Under the pieces are notes generated by a model. The model had not been told where the DNA came from, did not search any database, and saw only the letters and a list, made by a program, of their open reading frames with translations. A stretch of 64,000 nt of DNA from contig DAOUAL010000004.1 in assembly GCA_034433515.1 (NCBI GenBank), positions 1-64,000 of the forward strand, in the 5' to 3' direction. The stretch's first letter is position 1. Each line of letters starts with the position of its first letter. The position numbers and the translations under genes were made by a program. This stretch comes from DAOTXS01 sp034433515. Its GTDB lineage: Bacteria > Chloroflexota > Anaerolineae > UBA4142. This document shows, in pieces, positions 33,982 to 42,929 of the stretch.

Positions 33982-35336
33982 GCCTTGATTAATGCTCCTT
34001 CGTAAACGCCGGATTTTTCGCGCAAGAATTGTGGCAATCCCTCATTCACTTGCTGCTCAAACTTGCCTTGGAGCAATTGCTTGTAAAACTTGTAATCAAT
34101 CCCCTTGACCTTCTCAGCGTCGGGATAGCGATGATAATTTTCTTTGGACATCCGGCTTTTGCCCTCGGCGATGAGTTGATAACCCAGTGCCGAGCCGGGA
34201 TACGGTGCATAGTACGAAATTGAAGGCAAGACGCGCTTCATCCGCTTGAGCATACGAATCGTGTCAAAGGCATCTTCGCGCGTTTCGCCGGGAATCCCCA
34301 GCATAATGTTCGCCCAGAATTTTGGGGGAATGTAACCCCGTGCTTCCAAGTCATCGCCGATGCGATTGAGCAAGTCAATCGCAAAATAATTATCTTCCGC
34401 CGTGCATTCCTTGTTCAGGATTTCCAGCACACGATCACTGCCCGATTCAAAGCCAATCGAGATAATGTTCCAATTCGTCTCGCGCACCAGCGCCTCGAAC
34501 AAATCGGGCCATTGACGCACCGTGTCTGAACGCGCCGCCGCCCAATAGGGCCAGCGTTTGTGCGCTTTGCGTGGGAATTTCTCCAACCATTCTTTGAGCC
34601 AGGGCGGATTTTGGAAAAACATCGAATCGTGGATGACGAACGAGCCGATCGGACCATACGTGTCATCCAGAAAATTCAACTCGTCAATCACCTGATCTAC
34701 CGATTTACGCCCCATATTGGCGATGTAGGATGCCTCGTTGCAAAAGACACATTGCCACGGACACACGCGACTGGTGAGAATGGTGGCGACGGGACCAGGA
34801 CCCCAGCCACATTCCGGTTCAAGGGGCCAGGGAAAGTCCGGCAAGTTGGGATTGGGCCACAGCGTGCGATCCATGAGGGGCCAGTCCGCCATAGATTTCG
34901 CGCCCACACCTTGCACCACCCGGGGAAACGCACGCGGGTCTTTCATCAAGTCCACAATGATATTCTCGCCGGGACCTTGCACAATCACATCGAACTCTTG
35001 GACAGTTTCCATCTCGTCCGGCGCGACGGTGGCGTGCATTCCGCCGGTGATGACCAATCCTTTGGGATTAACGCGCTTGAAAATTTTCGCGGCTCGATAC
35101 GCAAACGGGTACGTGTAACTACGTACGTTCATCAGCAGAACATCGTACCCTCGAACGTGTGGCGCGAGTTCGTTGAACGAACGGATGGAACGCGTCGAAA
35201 ACAGATCGGTCGCAATACCGTTGTTTTTCAAAATCGTGCGCAGGAGACCCAGCCCGTGATCCTGCCAGCGATCGTGTGCGCCCGCTGGGCGGATGAATAC
35301 TCCCAGGTCTCCCAGGTCAAGCCAAAGTCGTTTCAT
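33978..35336 (-). CDS. B12-binding-domain radical SAM protein
   Basis: A 452-residue radical SAM protein. The N-terminal part has DVLLMNVRSYTYPFAY and VITGGMHATVAPDEM, a degenerate cobalamin-domain pattern; the radical SAM motif is TSRVCPWQCVFC. SIGFESGSDRVLEILNK and IMLGIPGETREDAFDTI are typical of B12-radical SAM enzymes. The start at 35336 gives a one-base TGATG overlap with the upstream gene. It is more distant from the other two members of this operon than they are from each other. Substrate unknown. Confidence 0.9.
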   Translation of the reverse strand: MKRLWLDLGDLGVFIRPAGAHDRWQDHGLGLLRTILKNNGIATDLFSTRSIRSFNELAPHVRGYDVLLMNVRSYTYPFAYRAAKIFKRVNPKGLVITGGMHATVAPDEMETVQEFDVIVQGPGENIIVDLMKDPRAFPRVVQGVGAKSMADWPLMDRTLWPNPNLPDFPWPLEPECGWGPGPVATILTSRVCPWQCVFCNEASYIANMGRKSVDQVIDELNFLDDTYGPIGSFVIHDSMFFQNPPWLKEWLEKFPRKAHKRWPYWAAARSDTVRQWPDLFEALVRETNWNIISIGFESGSDRVLEILNKECTAEDNYFAIDLLNRIGDDLEARGYIPPKFWANIMLGIPGETREDAFDTIRMLKRMKRVLPSISYYAPYPGSALGYQLIAEGKSRMSKENYHRYPDAEKVKGIDYKFYKQLLQGKFEQQVNEGLPQFLREKSGVYEGALIKA

Positions 35337-36832
35337 CAGCACGCCACCTGTGTTTCTTCCACCATCGTCCTGACATCGTCCTTTTCTTTTTTGGGCAAAA
35401 TGATTTTGAGCGCCATCCGCAATGTCCGGGGAAAATGTTGCCACGTGGATTTCCGCATCAAGGTCATCGCAATACGATGCGGGCGCAAATAGAATCGGCG
35501 ATACGCTTCTTTCCATTTCTTTTCTTGAATCGTGGCCGTTGTCTCGCCCAACTCATACCGTGCCTTGCCTTCAAAGAACACGTAATCTTGCCAATCCTTG
35601 ACCAACATTCGCCCGCCGTTCCGATGCACCTGCTCCCACACTTTGGTGCCGGGATACGGTGTCATCATCGAAAAGTTCGCAACGAGCGGGTCGAGTTCGC
35701 ACGCTAGGCGAATCGTCTTTTCCATCGTCTCTTCGGTATCGCCTGGCAAGCCGATGATGAAAAAGCCAACGGTTTCCAAGCCAACCTTTTTCGCGTTCTT
35801 GAACGCTTGACGAATCTGGTCGTGCGTTACGCGCTTGTCAATGGATTCCAAAATATCTTCGTCGCCGGTTTCCACCCCAAACGCCAGCCGTTTCAAACCG
35901 GCTTCTTTCATATGCCGCAATAAATCTTCATCAGCGAGATTGGCGCGAATACCGTTGATGAGAATCCAGGGTACGTGATTCAATTTTTCCTTGATGAGCA
36001 AATCCGATAGTTCGTGCAAGCGTTTGCGATTGATGTTCGCCGAATCGTCGAGGATGCCGATTTCTTGCGCGCCCAAATCGTGAACGAGATGCGCCCACTC
36101 TTTGACGACATTCTCCGGCGAACGCGCGCGCCACTTTTCCGCCATCACCGATTGCGAGCAGAACGTGCACCGATAGGGACAGCCGCGCGACGTCATAATG
36201 CTGAACGATTTGCCCTTTTCGATAGCGTCGATCGCCGGTTGCAGCGAGGTGTAACGTTCCATCTTAAAGTAATGATACGCCGGGAAAGGCAAGGCATCGA
36301 GATTGGCAATCGCGGGACGCTCGGGCGTGTGGCGAATCTTGCCATCGGTCGTTTGATAGGTGATGCCGAGCACGCCATCGAGCAGTTTGTTCGCCGGATC
36401 GAGTAGATCAACCGATTTAAAGCCGGGATTATTCTTCTTTGCCTGTTCCACCACCTCGCACAGATTGAGCCAGGTTTCTTCGCCTTCGCCGCGCGCCACC
36501 ACATCAATTTCCGGCCGCGAGGCGGCTTCTTCCGGCAAGGCGGAAACGTGGGGACCGCCTTGCACAATGACCACATCGCGCACGGATTTGATTTCGCGCG
36601 CGGCATACCAACCTTGCTTCACTTGCGGTGTGTTGCTCGTGATGCCCACAATGTCGGGTTGATACTCGCGGACGAAATCAGCTAGCTTGACATCTTCCAC
36701 ATCCATATCGAACACGCGCACCTCATCGCCCCGTCGTTCACTCACCGCAGCGAGATAAGCAATGCCGAGATGGGGGGTAGTGCGGGTATCAATCGGCAAT
36801 TGAAAACGTGGATTGATTAAGAGAACACGCAA
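35336..36832 (-). CDS. B12-binding-domain radical SAM protein, TTG start
   Basis: A 498-residue enzyme with a cobalamin-binding domain (LLINPRFQLPIDTRTTPHLGIAY, VQGGPHVSALPEE) and the radical SAM motif TSRGCPYRCTFC near residue 215. The start is TTG at 36832, supported by AAGGAGG about 9 nt upstream; no ATG lies near. It is the first gene of an operon (this gene, 35336, 33981, 33609 and the DUF433/DUF5615 pair) with its own promoter at 36917-36945. A paralogue of the protein at 32164-33609. Confidence 0.9.
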   Translation of the reverse strand: MRVLLINPRFQLPIDTRTTPHLGIAYLAAVSERRGDEVRVFDMDVEDVKLADFVREYQPDIVGITSNTPQVKQGWYAAREIKSVRDVVIVQGGPHVSALPEEAASRPEIDVVARGEGEETWLNLCEVVEQAKKNNPGFKSVDLLDPANKLLDGVLGITYQTTDGKIRHTPERPAIANLDALPFPAYHYFKMERYTSLQPAIDAIEKGKSFSIMTSRGCPYRCTFCSQSVMAEKWRARSPENVVKEWAHLVHDLGAQEIGILDDSANINRKRLHELSDLLIKEKLNHVPWILINGIRANLADEDLLRHMKEAGLKRLAFGVETGDEDILESIDKRVTHDQIRQAFKNAKKVGLETVGFFIIGLPGDTEETMEKTIRLACELDPLVANFSMMTPYPGTKVWEQVHRNGGRMLVKDWQDYVFFEGKARYELGETTATIQEKKWKEAYRRFYLRPHRIAMTLMRKSTWQHFPRTLRMALKIILPKKEKDDVRTMVEETQVAC

Positions 36833-36916
36833 AGGAAAACCTCCTTGGGGGAGTGTAGCAATTAGAGTGTCGAGTTAGAGATCGAGTGTAAAGAGAGCGT
36901 ATAGAGTAGCGTGCAC

Positions 36917-36945
36917 ATTATAGCATTGAGCCAGAGCCAAGTCAA
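36917..36945 (-). promoter_or_regulatory. Promoter of the radical SAM operon
   Basis: On the minus strand TTGACT (36945-36940) and TATAAT (36922-36917) are spaced by 17 nt. Transcription would start near 36910, giving a leader of about 78 nt before the TTG start codon. Confidence 0.75.
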
Positions 36946-37005
36946 TTATTGTGCCCGCGGGAATATATAATTTTTATAAAAATATTTCAATAAATTACCG
37001 CACCG

Positions 37006-38409
37006 TTATTCCTTATTCATCAACGAGGTTGAGAAATTCAAACGCGCGGGCACCCGCCACCGGAAATCCGGCTCGCGGTCGCGATAACTGACGGTTTTGC
37101 GGTACCCAAAATCGGTACTAAAACTGGAGAACGCTCGCCGCTGATAATAATGGGGTGGATGTCGGCGCAACGCGCGTATCCCACGCGCGGCGATGGAGAG
37201 CGGCGTGTACGCTTTGCGACAAATCCAATCGTACCCGCGCCGCAATTGTTCAACCGTCATTTGTTTGGGTTGGAATACGACATGCGCGGTATCGTACTTG
37301 CTCCATGGTATATTCGGCAGCAAACGGCCTTGGGCTTCATATTCGCGGCGCAAGGCGGTGCCGGGATAGGGCGTCATAATCGTAAAACTCACGGCGTCCA
37401 ATTCACTTTCGCGCACAAAGTCCCACGTGTTTTCAAAAACATCGGGGGTATCGCCATCCAAACCCAGCACAAACAATCCCACCACGCCAATGCCGTGTCG
37501 GTGGATCGTGTCAATCACGCGCTTGTACTCTTCGATCCCGCCCTTGCTCTTGCCCCCCAGATCACGCCGATTGCTCGCATTGATGGATTCAAAGCCAATG
37601 AACAATTTATCCAAATGCGCTTGCCGCGCCAGTCCGAGTAGTTCCGGAAAATTGCCCACCATCATTTCGGCTTGGGCTGTCCAGCCGTTCAGATCGAGTT
37701 TTTTCAGCGCATCGAACAATTGCACGATGTAATCGGGATGCGTGCGAAAGTTGAGACCAAAATTATCATCGGTCAGGAAAAAGCGTTTGATGCGCCGCCG
37801 CTGAATTTCATCCACCACTTCATCAACCGGACGATGGCGCATTACTTTGCCGCTCACCCGAATCGCGGTACAAAAATGACAATCGCGGGGACAACCGCGC
37901 GTGATCTCCATATAGGGCGTCCAATAGTGGCGATGTTCGTCCACCATCTTGAGCACGCGGTCCGTGATCGCGGTAACGCCCGCCAGATCAATCCACGATT
38001 CATCGGTGTAGATTTTTTGCAAGCGATCATTCAGCGCATCCGAAATGATTTGGGGCCAGGTGTGATACCCTTCCCCAACGGCAGTCACGTGCGCCCACTG
38101 CGACACTTCGTCCGGCGCAAGCGTGGCGTGCGTGCCACCCACTACCACCGTTGCGCCGCGTCGCTGTGCAATGAGCGCGATTTCTTTGGCGCGATCAATC
38201 GTCAACGTCTTGCTCGTGATCCCCACCAAATCGTGTTTCCCCAAACGATGCAATGGCAAAGGACCCAAGTCTTCGTCCCAGATTTCGACCGGAATTTCCT
38301 CCGGCACCAGACTGGCTAAACGCATCAACGTATAGGGTGAGCCGGGCGCTTTGCCCCACAAGCGTCCTTCGCGCCCAGGCCAAATGAGTACGATTTTTTG
38401 AATGTCCAT
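37006..38409 (-). CDS. B12-binding-domain radical SAM protein (BchE/HpnJ-like layout)
   Basis: A 467-residue enzyme: N-terminal cobalamin-binding domain (HDLVGITSKTLTIDRAKEIA, TVVVGGTHATLAPDEV) and radical SAM motif ITRGCPRDCHFC near residue 170, then FIGFESINASN and FVLGLDGDTPDVFE. The overall layout is that of BchE, hopanoid HpnJ/HpnH-type and other B12-radical SAM proteins of lipid or pigment synthesis; the exact member cannot be told. Its start lies directly next to the stop of the phosphoesterase gene (TAG 38412-38410), so these two are one transcript, separate from the operon starting at 36832. Confidence 0.9.
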   Translation of the reverse strand: MDIQKIVLIWPGREGRLWGKAPGSPYTLMRLASLVPEEIPVEIWDEDLGPLPLHRLGKHDLVGITSKTLTIDRAKEIALIAQRRGATVVVGGTHATLAPDEVSQWAHVTAVGEGYHTWPQIISDALNDRLQKIYTDESWIDLAGVTAITDRVLKMVDEHRHYWTPYMEITRGCPRDCHFCTAIRVSGKVMRHRPVDEVVDEIQRRRIKRFFLTDDNFGLNFRTHPDYIVQLFDALKKLDLNGWTAQAEMMVGNFPELLGLARQAHLDKLFIGFESINASNRRDLGGKSKGGIEEYKRVIDTIHRHGIGVVGLFVLGLDGDTPDVFENTWDFVRESELDAVSFTIMTPYPGTALRREYEAQGRLLPNIPWSKYDTAHVVFQPKQMTVEQLRRGYDWICRKAYTPLSIAARGIRALRRHPPHYYQRRAFSSFSTDFGYRKTVSYRDREPDFRWRVPARLNFSTSLMNKE

Positions 38410-39204
38410 CTATGGCTCTCCTCGCCGATTGACACGGCGCGCAAATGTAAATACCCGTGCCGCAACGAACGCATCGGCACGTTCGTCATATTCTCGAACG
38501 AACACATTGACGTGTTGTTCGTCAATCATAATCAAGTTGTACGCGTTACCATTGCCATGACGCAAACGATCACTTGTCGCTGTGCCAGCCCGTGCCACCA
38601 CAATGCCCTGCGCGGTTTGTTCCGCGTGCGCCACGTGGGTGTGTCCATTCAACACAAGTTCAACGCCATGGCGCGCCAGAAAATCGAGCGTGTGTTCCGC
38701 GCGCCAAAAGCCGGCGGGCTGCCAGCCTTGCCAAATCAATTGATGATGCGTAACCACAACACGTACAGCCTCGTGTGGCAGGGCGGCAAGTTGTGCGCCC
38801 AGCCAGTCCCGCTGTGCGCGCGACCAAAAGCCGCCGGGCAGAATTGGGCGATTGTCGTTCAAGCCGATGGCACACAACCCATCCACGCGCAGTACCGCGT
38901 CAATATCGTTGTGGATGTACCGGGCGTACCGCGCAAAACGATGCGTGAACCGTTCGACCAGATCAGCCACCGGCAAAATGGGTTGATCGTGATTGCCGGG
39001 AATGGTCAAGGTCGGCGCGTGAATCTGCGCGAGAAAATCGCGCGCCTGTTCAAACTCGCGATGACGTGCACGCATCGTCAAGTCGCCGGAAACAATCACG
39101 GCGTCTGGGTTCAACGCCGCGATTTCGCGCAAGATAATTTCGTCGAGATGCGTGTTGTGATGCGGACCAAAGTGTAGGTCGGAAAGATGGATGAGGGTCG
39201 GCAT
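38410..39204 (-). CDS. Calcineurin-like metallophosphoesterase (cyclic nucleotide phosphodiesterase type)
   Basis: A 264-residue dinuclear-metal hydrolase. All five motifs are present: LSDLHFG, VSGDL, PGNHD, VTHHQ and NGHTH. The size and the order resemble the class III cAMP phosphodiesterase (CpdA) group, but many members have other substrates. A role in degrading cAMP made by the cyclase at 2169-3899 is possible and unproven. It lies between the GTAG palindrome and the radical SAM gene on the same strand. Confidence 0.9.
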   Translation of the reverse strand: MPTLIHLSDLHFGPHHNTHLDEIILREIAALNPDAVIVSGDLTMRARHREFEQARDFLAQIHAPTLTIPGNHDQPILPVADLVERFTHRFARYARYIHNDIDAVLRVDGLCAIGLNDNRPILPGGFWSRAQRDWLGAQLAALPHEAVRVVVTHHQLIWQGWQPAGFWRAEHTLDFLARHGVELVLNGHTHVAHAEQTAQGIVVARAGTATSDRLRHGNGNAYNLIMIDEQHVNVFVREYDERADAFVAARVFTFARRVNRRGEP

Positions 39205-39211
39205 AGTATCG

Positions 39212-39237
39212 GTAGGGGCGAGTCCCCTCGCCCCTAC
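39212..39237. repeat. GTAG-type palindrome, copy 2
   Basis: GTAGGGGCGAG (39212-39222) and its complement (39227-39237) form an 11-bp stem with loop TCCC, in the 35-nt gap between the aldehyde dehydrogenase stop and the phosphoesterase start. Confidence 0.85.
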
Positions 39238-39239
39238 GC

Positions 39240-40742
39240 TTAGATTTTCTTCACCAATTCATCGGTGTCAATTTGCGCGCGTTGTAAACGCCCGCTATAA
39301 TCTACATAGATTGTCTTCCATTCGCAAAATGTGTCAAGTACCACCGGTCCGCCACCTTCGCGATGGCCATTGCCGGTGCCGCGCGTGCCGCCAAACGGCA
39401 ATTGCACTTCGGAGCCGATGGTGCCGGCATTGATGTAGAGCAACCCGGTGGTTACATCGCGCATCGCTTCAAACGCGCGATTCACGTTTGAGGTGTACAC
39501 CGAGGTGGAGAGACCAAAGTTCGTTCGATTGTTCACTTCAATCGCTTCTTCCAACGAATGGATGGTCAAGACCGAGAGCGAAGGTCCAAAGATTTCTTCT
39601 TGTGCCACACGCATGGTGGGGGTAACATTATCAAAGATGGTGGGCTTGTAGAACGAACCTTTGGCCAGATCGCCTTCGGTAGCAAAATCACCGCCGATGA
39701 GCACAGTGGCGCCTTCTTGCTTGGCGATTTCGGTGTACTCGTGTATCTTTTGAGCGGCTTTTTTGTTGATAACCGGACCAACATCGGTCGTAGGCAGTAA
39801 GCCATCACCCAGCCGCAACTTGCTCACGCGTGCAACCAGTTTATCCATCAGCGGTTGCTTGATCGCCTGATGCACAATCAAACGACTGCAGGCGGTACAC
39901 CGTTGCCCGGTCGTGCCGAACGCGCTCCACACAATTCCATCAATCGCCAGATCAAGGTCGGCATCGTCCATCACGATGATCGCATTCTTGCCACCCATCT
40001 CCAGCGAAACGCGTTTGAGCTTCTGCGCCGCCTTGATGCTCACATCGCGCCCAATGTCGGTCGAGCCGGTGAACGTGATCAAGCGCACCGCCGGATGTGC
40101 GACGAGGGCGTCTCCCACCACGCCACCACCGCCGGTGATAAGATTGACCACGCCGGGCGGAAAGCCGGCTTGTTCGTAAATTTCGATCATCTTGACCGCC
40201 AGCACCGGCGTATCGCTTGCCGGTTTCCAGATCACGGTGTTGCCGCAAACGAGCGCGGGAAACATTTTCCACGCCGGGATCGCAATCGGAAAATTCCACG
40301 GCGTAATCGCGGCAACGACACCCAGCGGATCGCGCACTGCCATCGCCCATTTGCTGGGCAACTCGCTGGGAACCAGCAAGCCATTGAGCCGGCGACCTTC
40401 ACCTGCCATGTACATCGCCATATCAATGGCTTCTTGAACATCGCCCAACGCTTCTGGGAGCACCTTGCCCATTTCGCGCGTGAGCAGTTCGCCCATCTCT
40501 TGTTTGCGCGCGCGCAAAATTTCCGAGACGCGATAGATCAATTCCGCGCGTTTGGGCGCGGGATACTTGCGCCATTTCTCAAACGCGGTTTGCGCCGCGT
40601 TCACCGCATCGGCAACATCTTGCGCATCCGATGCCGGCACCAAACCGATCAACTCGCCGTTGGCGGGGTTGTAACTAGCAAACGTTTTGCCCGTGCGCGC
40701 AGGCACCCATTGACCGTTGATAAAGTTTTTAAACTCGGACAT
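39240..40742 (-). CDS. NAD(P)-dependent aldehyde dehydrogenase
   Basis: A 500-residue ALDH-superfamily enzyme that oxidises an aldehyde to the acid. Visible motifs are the substrate/cofactor region ITPWNFPIAIPAWKMFPALVCGNTV, the NAD-binding FTGSTDIGRD, the general-base Glu in LEMGGKNA and the nucleophile in TTGQRCTACSR. The long C-terminal PFGGTRGTGNGHREGG matches the alpha-aminoadipic-semialdehyde/piperideine-carboxylate dehydrogenase and related groups, but the substrate is not certain. A GAGGAGG site precedes the start. Confidence 0.92.
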   Translation of the reverse strand: MSEFKNFINGQWVPARTGKTFASYNPANGELIGLVPASDAQDVADAVNAAQTAFEKWRKYPAPKRAELIYRVSEILRARKQEMGELLTREMGKVLPEALGDVQEAIDMAMYMAGEGRRLNGLLVPSELPSKWAMAVRDPLGVVAAITPWNFPIAIPAWKMFPALVCGNTVIWKPASDTPVLAVKMIEIYEQAGFPPGVVNLITGGGGVVGDALVAHPAVRLITFTGSTDIGRDVSIKAAQKLKRVSLEMGGKNAIIVMDDADLDLAIDGIVWSAFGTTGQRCTACSRLIVHQAIKQPLMDKLVARVSKLRLGDGLLPTTDVGPVINKKAAQKIHEYTEIAKQEGATVLIGGDFATEGDLAKGSFYKPTIFDNVTPTMRVAQEEIFGPSLSVLTIHSLEEAIEVNNRTNFGLSTSVYTSNVNRAFEAMRDVTTGLLYINAGTIGSEVQLPFGGTRGTGNGHREGGGPVVLDTFCEWKTIYVDYSGRLQRAQIDTDELVKKI

Positions 40743-40811
40743 TCGAAACGCCTCCTCGTTGAAGATTTCGCCTTTTCTATTTTATCCGAATTGCGCCAAT
40801 TCGTAAACAAG

Positions 40812-40859
40812 TCCTTATGACTTTTTAATGCGTCAAGTCATTTCCTTATGTCTTTTTAA
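40812..40859. promoter_or_regulatory. Direct repeat, probable regulator-binding site
   Basis: TCCTTATGACTTTTTAA (40812-40828) and TCCTTATGTCTTTTTAA (40843-40859) match at 16 of 17 positions and are 31 nt apart, about three helix turns. They lie between the divergent aldehyde dehydrogenase gene and the gene at 40898. Confidence 0.55.
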
Positions 40860-40897
40860 GTGGCACACGTTAGAATTATCTCGCAGAAAGGTTTTTT

Positions 40898-41245
40898 ATG
40901 CGTGATCGAATTGAATTCTTGTTTGCTCACTGGGCAATTGCTAAACTGAACGATTTGCGGGGACCACGTTGGCGCGCACTCGTTGAGCGAGTGGCAGCGT
41001 TACCGTCCACGCATCCCGATGCCTTGGCATTTGCCTTGATGATGATTCGCTTGAATGGCTGTGTGGTATGCACAGCGCAACGCTATCGCGAACGCAACGG
41101 GTGCGCCGATTGTTCGCGGTTTGTGTTGACCACGCTGGCAAAAGAAAGCGAAGCGAGTTTGCTAGCCCGTTTCCGCGCGGCGCAAAAAGAGGTTGCCGCG
41201 TCATTGCGAGAAACGCGGCGCGAAAAAGTGAGGCAAGTCGCCTAA
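40898..41245 (+). CDS. Small Cys-rich protein of unknown function
   Basis: A 115-residue protein. It holds CVVC and CADC spaced by 11 residues (near 56-73), a pattern able to bind zinc or an Fe-S cluster, between two helical parts. No family was recognised. The stop overlaps the start of the PIG-L-like gene by one base (TAATG at 41243-41247), so they are translationally coupled. A TAGAAT box at 40871-40876 may be its -10 element, and GCAGAAAGG is a weak ribosome site. The end of the gene contains GCGTCATTGCGAG, identical to the start of the REP-like repeat at 33651, so the C-terminus may come from such a repeat. Confidence 0.75.
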   Translation: MRDRIEFLFAHWAIAKLNDLRGPRWRALVERVAALPSTHPDALAFALMMIRLNGCVVCTAQRYRERNGCADCSRFVLTTLAKESEASLLARFRAAQKEVAASLRETRREKVRQVA

Positions 41246-42039
41246 TGGCTCGACATTCTTCTCCTGCCCTCGTGGCACACGAACATACTTGGACGGGCGA
41301 GAAACTATCGTTGCTCGCCATCTTTGCGCATCCGGAAGATGAATCGTTTGGTCCAGCCGGCACGCTCGCCAAGTACGCCAGCGAGGGCATTCAAGTCTCG
41401 TTGGTGGCTGCCACGCGCACAAATGCCGCGAACGAAGCAGGCAATACCCTGCAACAACCGACACGCGATCGCGTCTGTTCTTGCCGCGCCTCCGGCATTC
41501 GCCGGGCATGTCTCTTCGATCAGCGGCGCGGCGAGTTGAAACATATTGCGCTCGATGTCATTGTGGAACGCTTGGTGCGTTGGATTCGCGAGACGCGCCC
41601 CCAGGTGATCATTACGTTGGGTCCCCATGGCTTGACTGGCGATGAAGATAATCGCGTCATCAACATGGCGACCCGGCTTGCCTTTCACGCTGCCGGCAAT
41701 CCCAACCAATTCACCCATCATCTTGAAGACGGCTTGGCACCGCATACACCGCAAAAGTTGTACTATTGCTTGGTGCCACAAAGTTTGGTGCAACGCTGGG
41801 GCATTCCTGGCATCCACGCCGTGCCCGATCAAGAGATCACCACCGTGCTCGATGTTTCGATGTACCATGAAGCCATCAAGAACGCGCTCTACTGCCAACG
41901 CCACGGTGAATTGGATTTCATTCGCTGGCTCACCGAGAATCCACACGTGCAATGGAACGCGGAATATTATACCCTCATTGAATCACGTTTGCGAAAAAAA
42001 TCTAAACACGAAAAAGATTTGTTCGCCGGTTTGAGATAG
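41245..42039 (+). CDS. PIG-L/LmbE-family deacetylase homologue with altered metal motifs
   Basis: A 264-residue member of the PIG-L family of zinc-dependent de-N-acetylases. The first motif is AHPEDESFGPAGTLA instead of AHPDDE, and the second, normally GHxDH, reads TGDEDNRVI, so the third zinc-ligand His is replaced by Asn. The middle part after NEAGNTLQ also diverges from the family. It may be inactive or use another metal arrangement. The start at 41245 overlaps the upstream stop (TAATG). The stop TAG lies inside a GTAG-type palindrome. Confidence 0.8.
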   Translation: MARHSSPALVAHEHTWTGEKLSLLAIFAHPEDESFGPAGTLAKYASEGIQVSLVAATRTNAANEAGNTLQQPTRDRVCSCRASGIRRACLFDQRRGELKHIALDVIVERLVRWIRETRPQVIITLGPHGLTGDEDNRVINMATRLAFHAAGNPNQFTHHLEDGLAPHTPQKLYYCLVPQSLVQRWGIPGIHAVPDQEITTVLDVSMYHEAIKNALYCQRHGELDFIRWLTENPHVQWNAEYYTLIESRLRKKSKHEKDLFAGLR

Positions 42040-42062
42040 GGGCGAGGGTACCTCGCCCCTAT
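42036..42062. repeat. GTAG-type palindrome (ATAG variant), copy 3
   Basis: ATAGGGGCGAGG (42036-42047) and its complement (42051-42062) form a 12-bp stem with a 3-nt loop. The stop codon of the PIG-L-like gene (TAG 42037-42039) is part of the left arm. Confidence 0.85.
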
Positions 42063-42071
42063 AAATTTTTG

Positions 42072-42080
42072 TGGTATAAT
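42072..42080 (+). promoter_or_regulatory. Extended -10 promoter, leaderless type
   Basis: TGGTATAAT is an extended -10 box. Its last base is exactly 7 nt before ATG 42088, so the mRNA should start at the start codon. No ribosome binding site is present in the 7 nt. Confidence 0.7.
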
Positions 42081-42087
42081 CAAGGCG

Positions 42088-42861
42088 ATGACAACGTCGT
42101 CAAAATATCTGCCCAATGCCGAACCTTTCTATTTTCCCGGCAATCGCATCGGTTGTTTGCTCATTCATGGATTCACCGGCACGCCGTACGAAATGCGCGC
42201 GCTGGGCAAGCGTCTTGCCGAACAGGGCTATACGGTGCTTGCCCCGGCACTCGCGGGCCACGCCACGCAACTTGCCGATCTGCTGCCCACGCGTTGGACG
42301 GATTGGTATGCCAGCGTGACGCACGCTTATGCGCAATTGCGCGAGACGTGCGATGCCATCTTCCCGATTGGCTTGTCGCTGGGGGGCGCATTGGCATTGC
42401 ACCTCGCCGCGCATCGTCCCCTTGCCGGCGTCGTCGCGGTCTCGGCACCCTTTACGATTGAGAATCCCCTGATTCCACTCTTTCGATTTTTCCCCTTTCT
42501 CTACAACTTGATGCCCGCCACCCCTAAACGCGCCAGCGATGTAGATACGGTTGATCAAAGCATTCACGCCAATCGTCCGGAATACCCGGCGTATCCCACC
42601 CGCGCCGCCACCAATTTGATTTTCGATTTTCTGCCGCACCTGCATTCCGATTTGATGGACATTACTGCCCCGGTGTTGCTGATTCAATCGCGCGGTGACC
42701 GCACGATTCCGGCAAATTCATTGGACGAATACACCCGGCGCATTGCCTCTCGACAGGTTGAAACGCTATGGCTGGAAAAAGGCGGTCATTTGGTTCTGGA
42801 AGATGTGTCAAAGGAACAAGCATTCGATGCGATTCTGAACTTTGTGCGCCGCTATTCATAG
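42088..42861 (+). CDS. Alpha/beta hydrolase, carboxylesterase type (Est30-like)
   Basis: A 257-residue serine hydrolase. The oxyanion region is LLIHGFTGTPYEM, the nucleophile elbow GLSLGG, the acid lies in QSRGDRTIP and the base in KGGHLVLED. This order and size fit bacterial carboxylesterases that cleave short-chain esters, and the monoacylglycerol lipases of the same clan. It stands alone with its own leaderless promoter and is followed by a 383-bp repeat-rich intergenic region. Confidence 0.9.
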   Translation: MTTSSKYLPNAEPFYFPGNRIGCLLIHGFTGTPYEMRALGKRLAEQGYTVLAPALAGHATQLADLLPTRWTDWYASVTHAYAQLRETCDAIFPIGLSLGGALALHLAAHRPLAGVVAVSAPFTIENPLIPLFRFFPFLYNLMPATPKRASDVDTVDQSIHANRPEYPAYPTRAATNLIFDFLPHLHSDLMDITAPVLLIQSRGDRTIPANSLDEYTRRIASRQVETLWLEKGGHLVLEDVSKEQAFDAILNFVRRYS

Positions 42862-42929
42862 ATAACCAGATTAACCCGTTGACATCATCGTTCCGTCCTT
42901 CGCCTTTTTGTCATTCGTCATCAGAAGAG

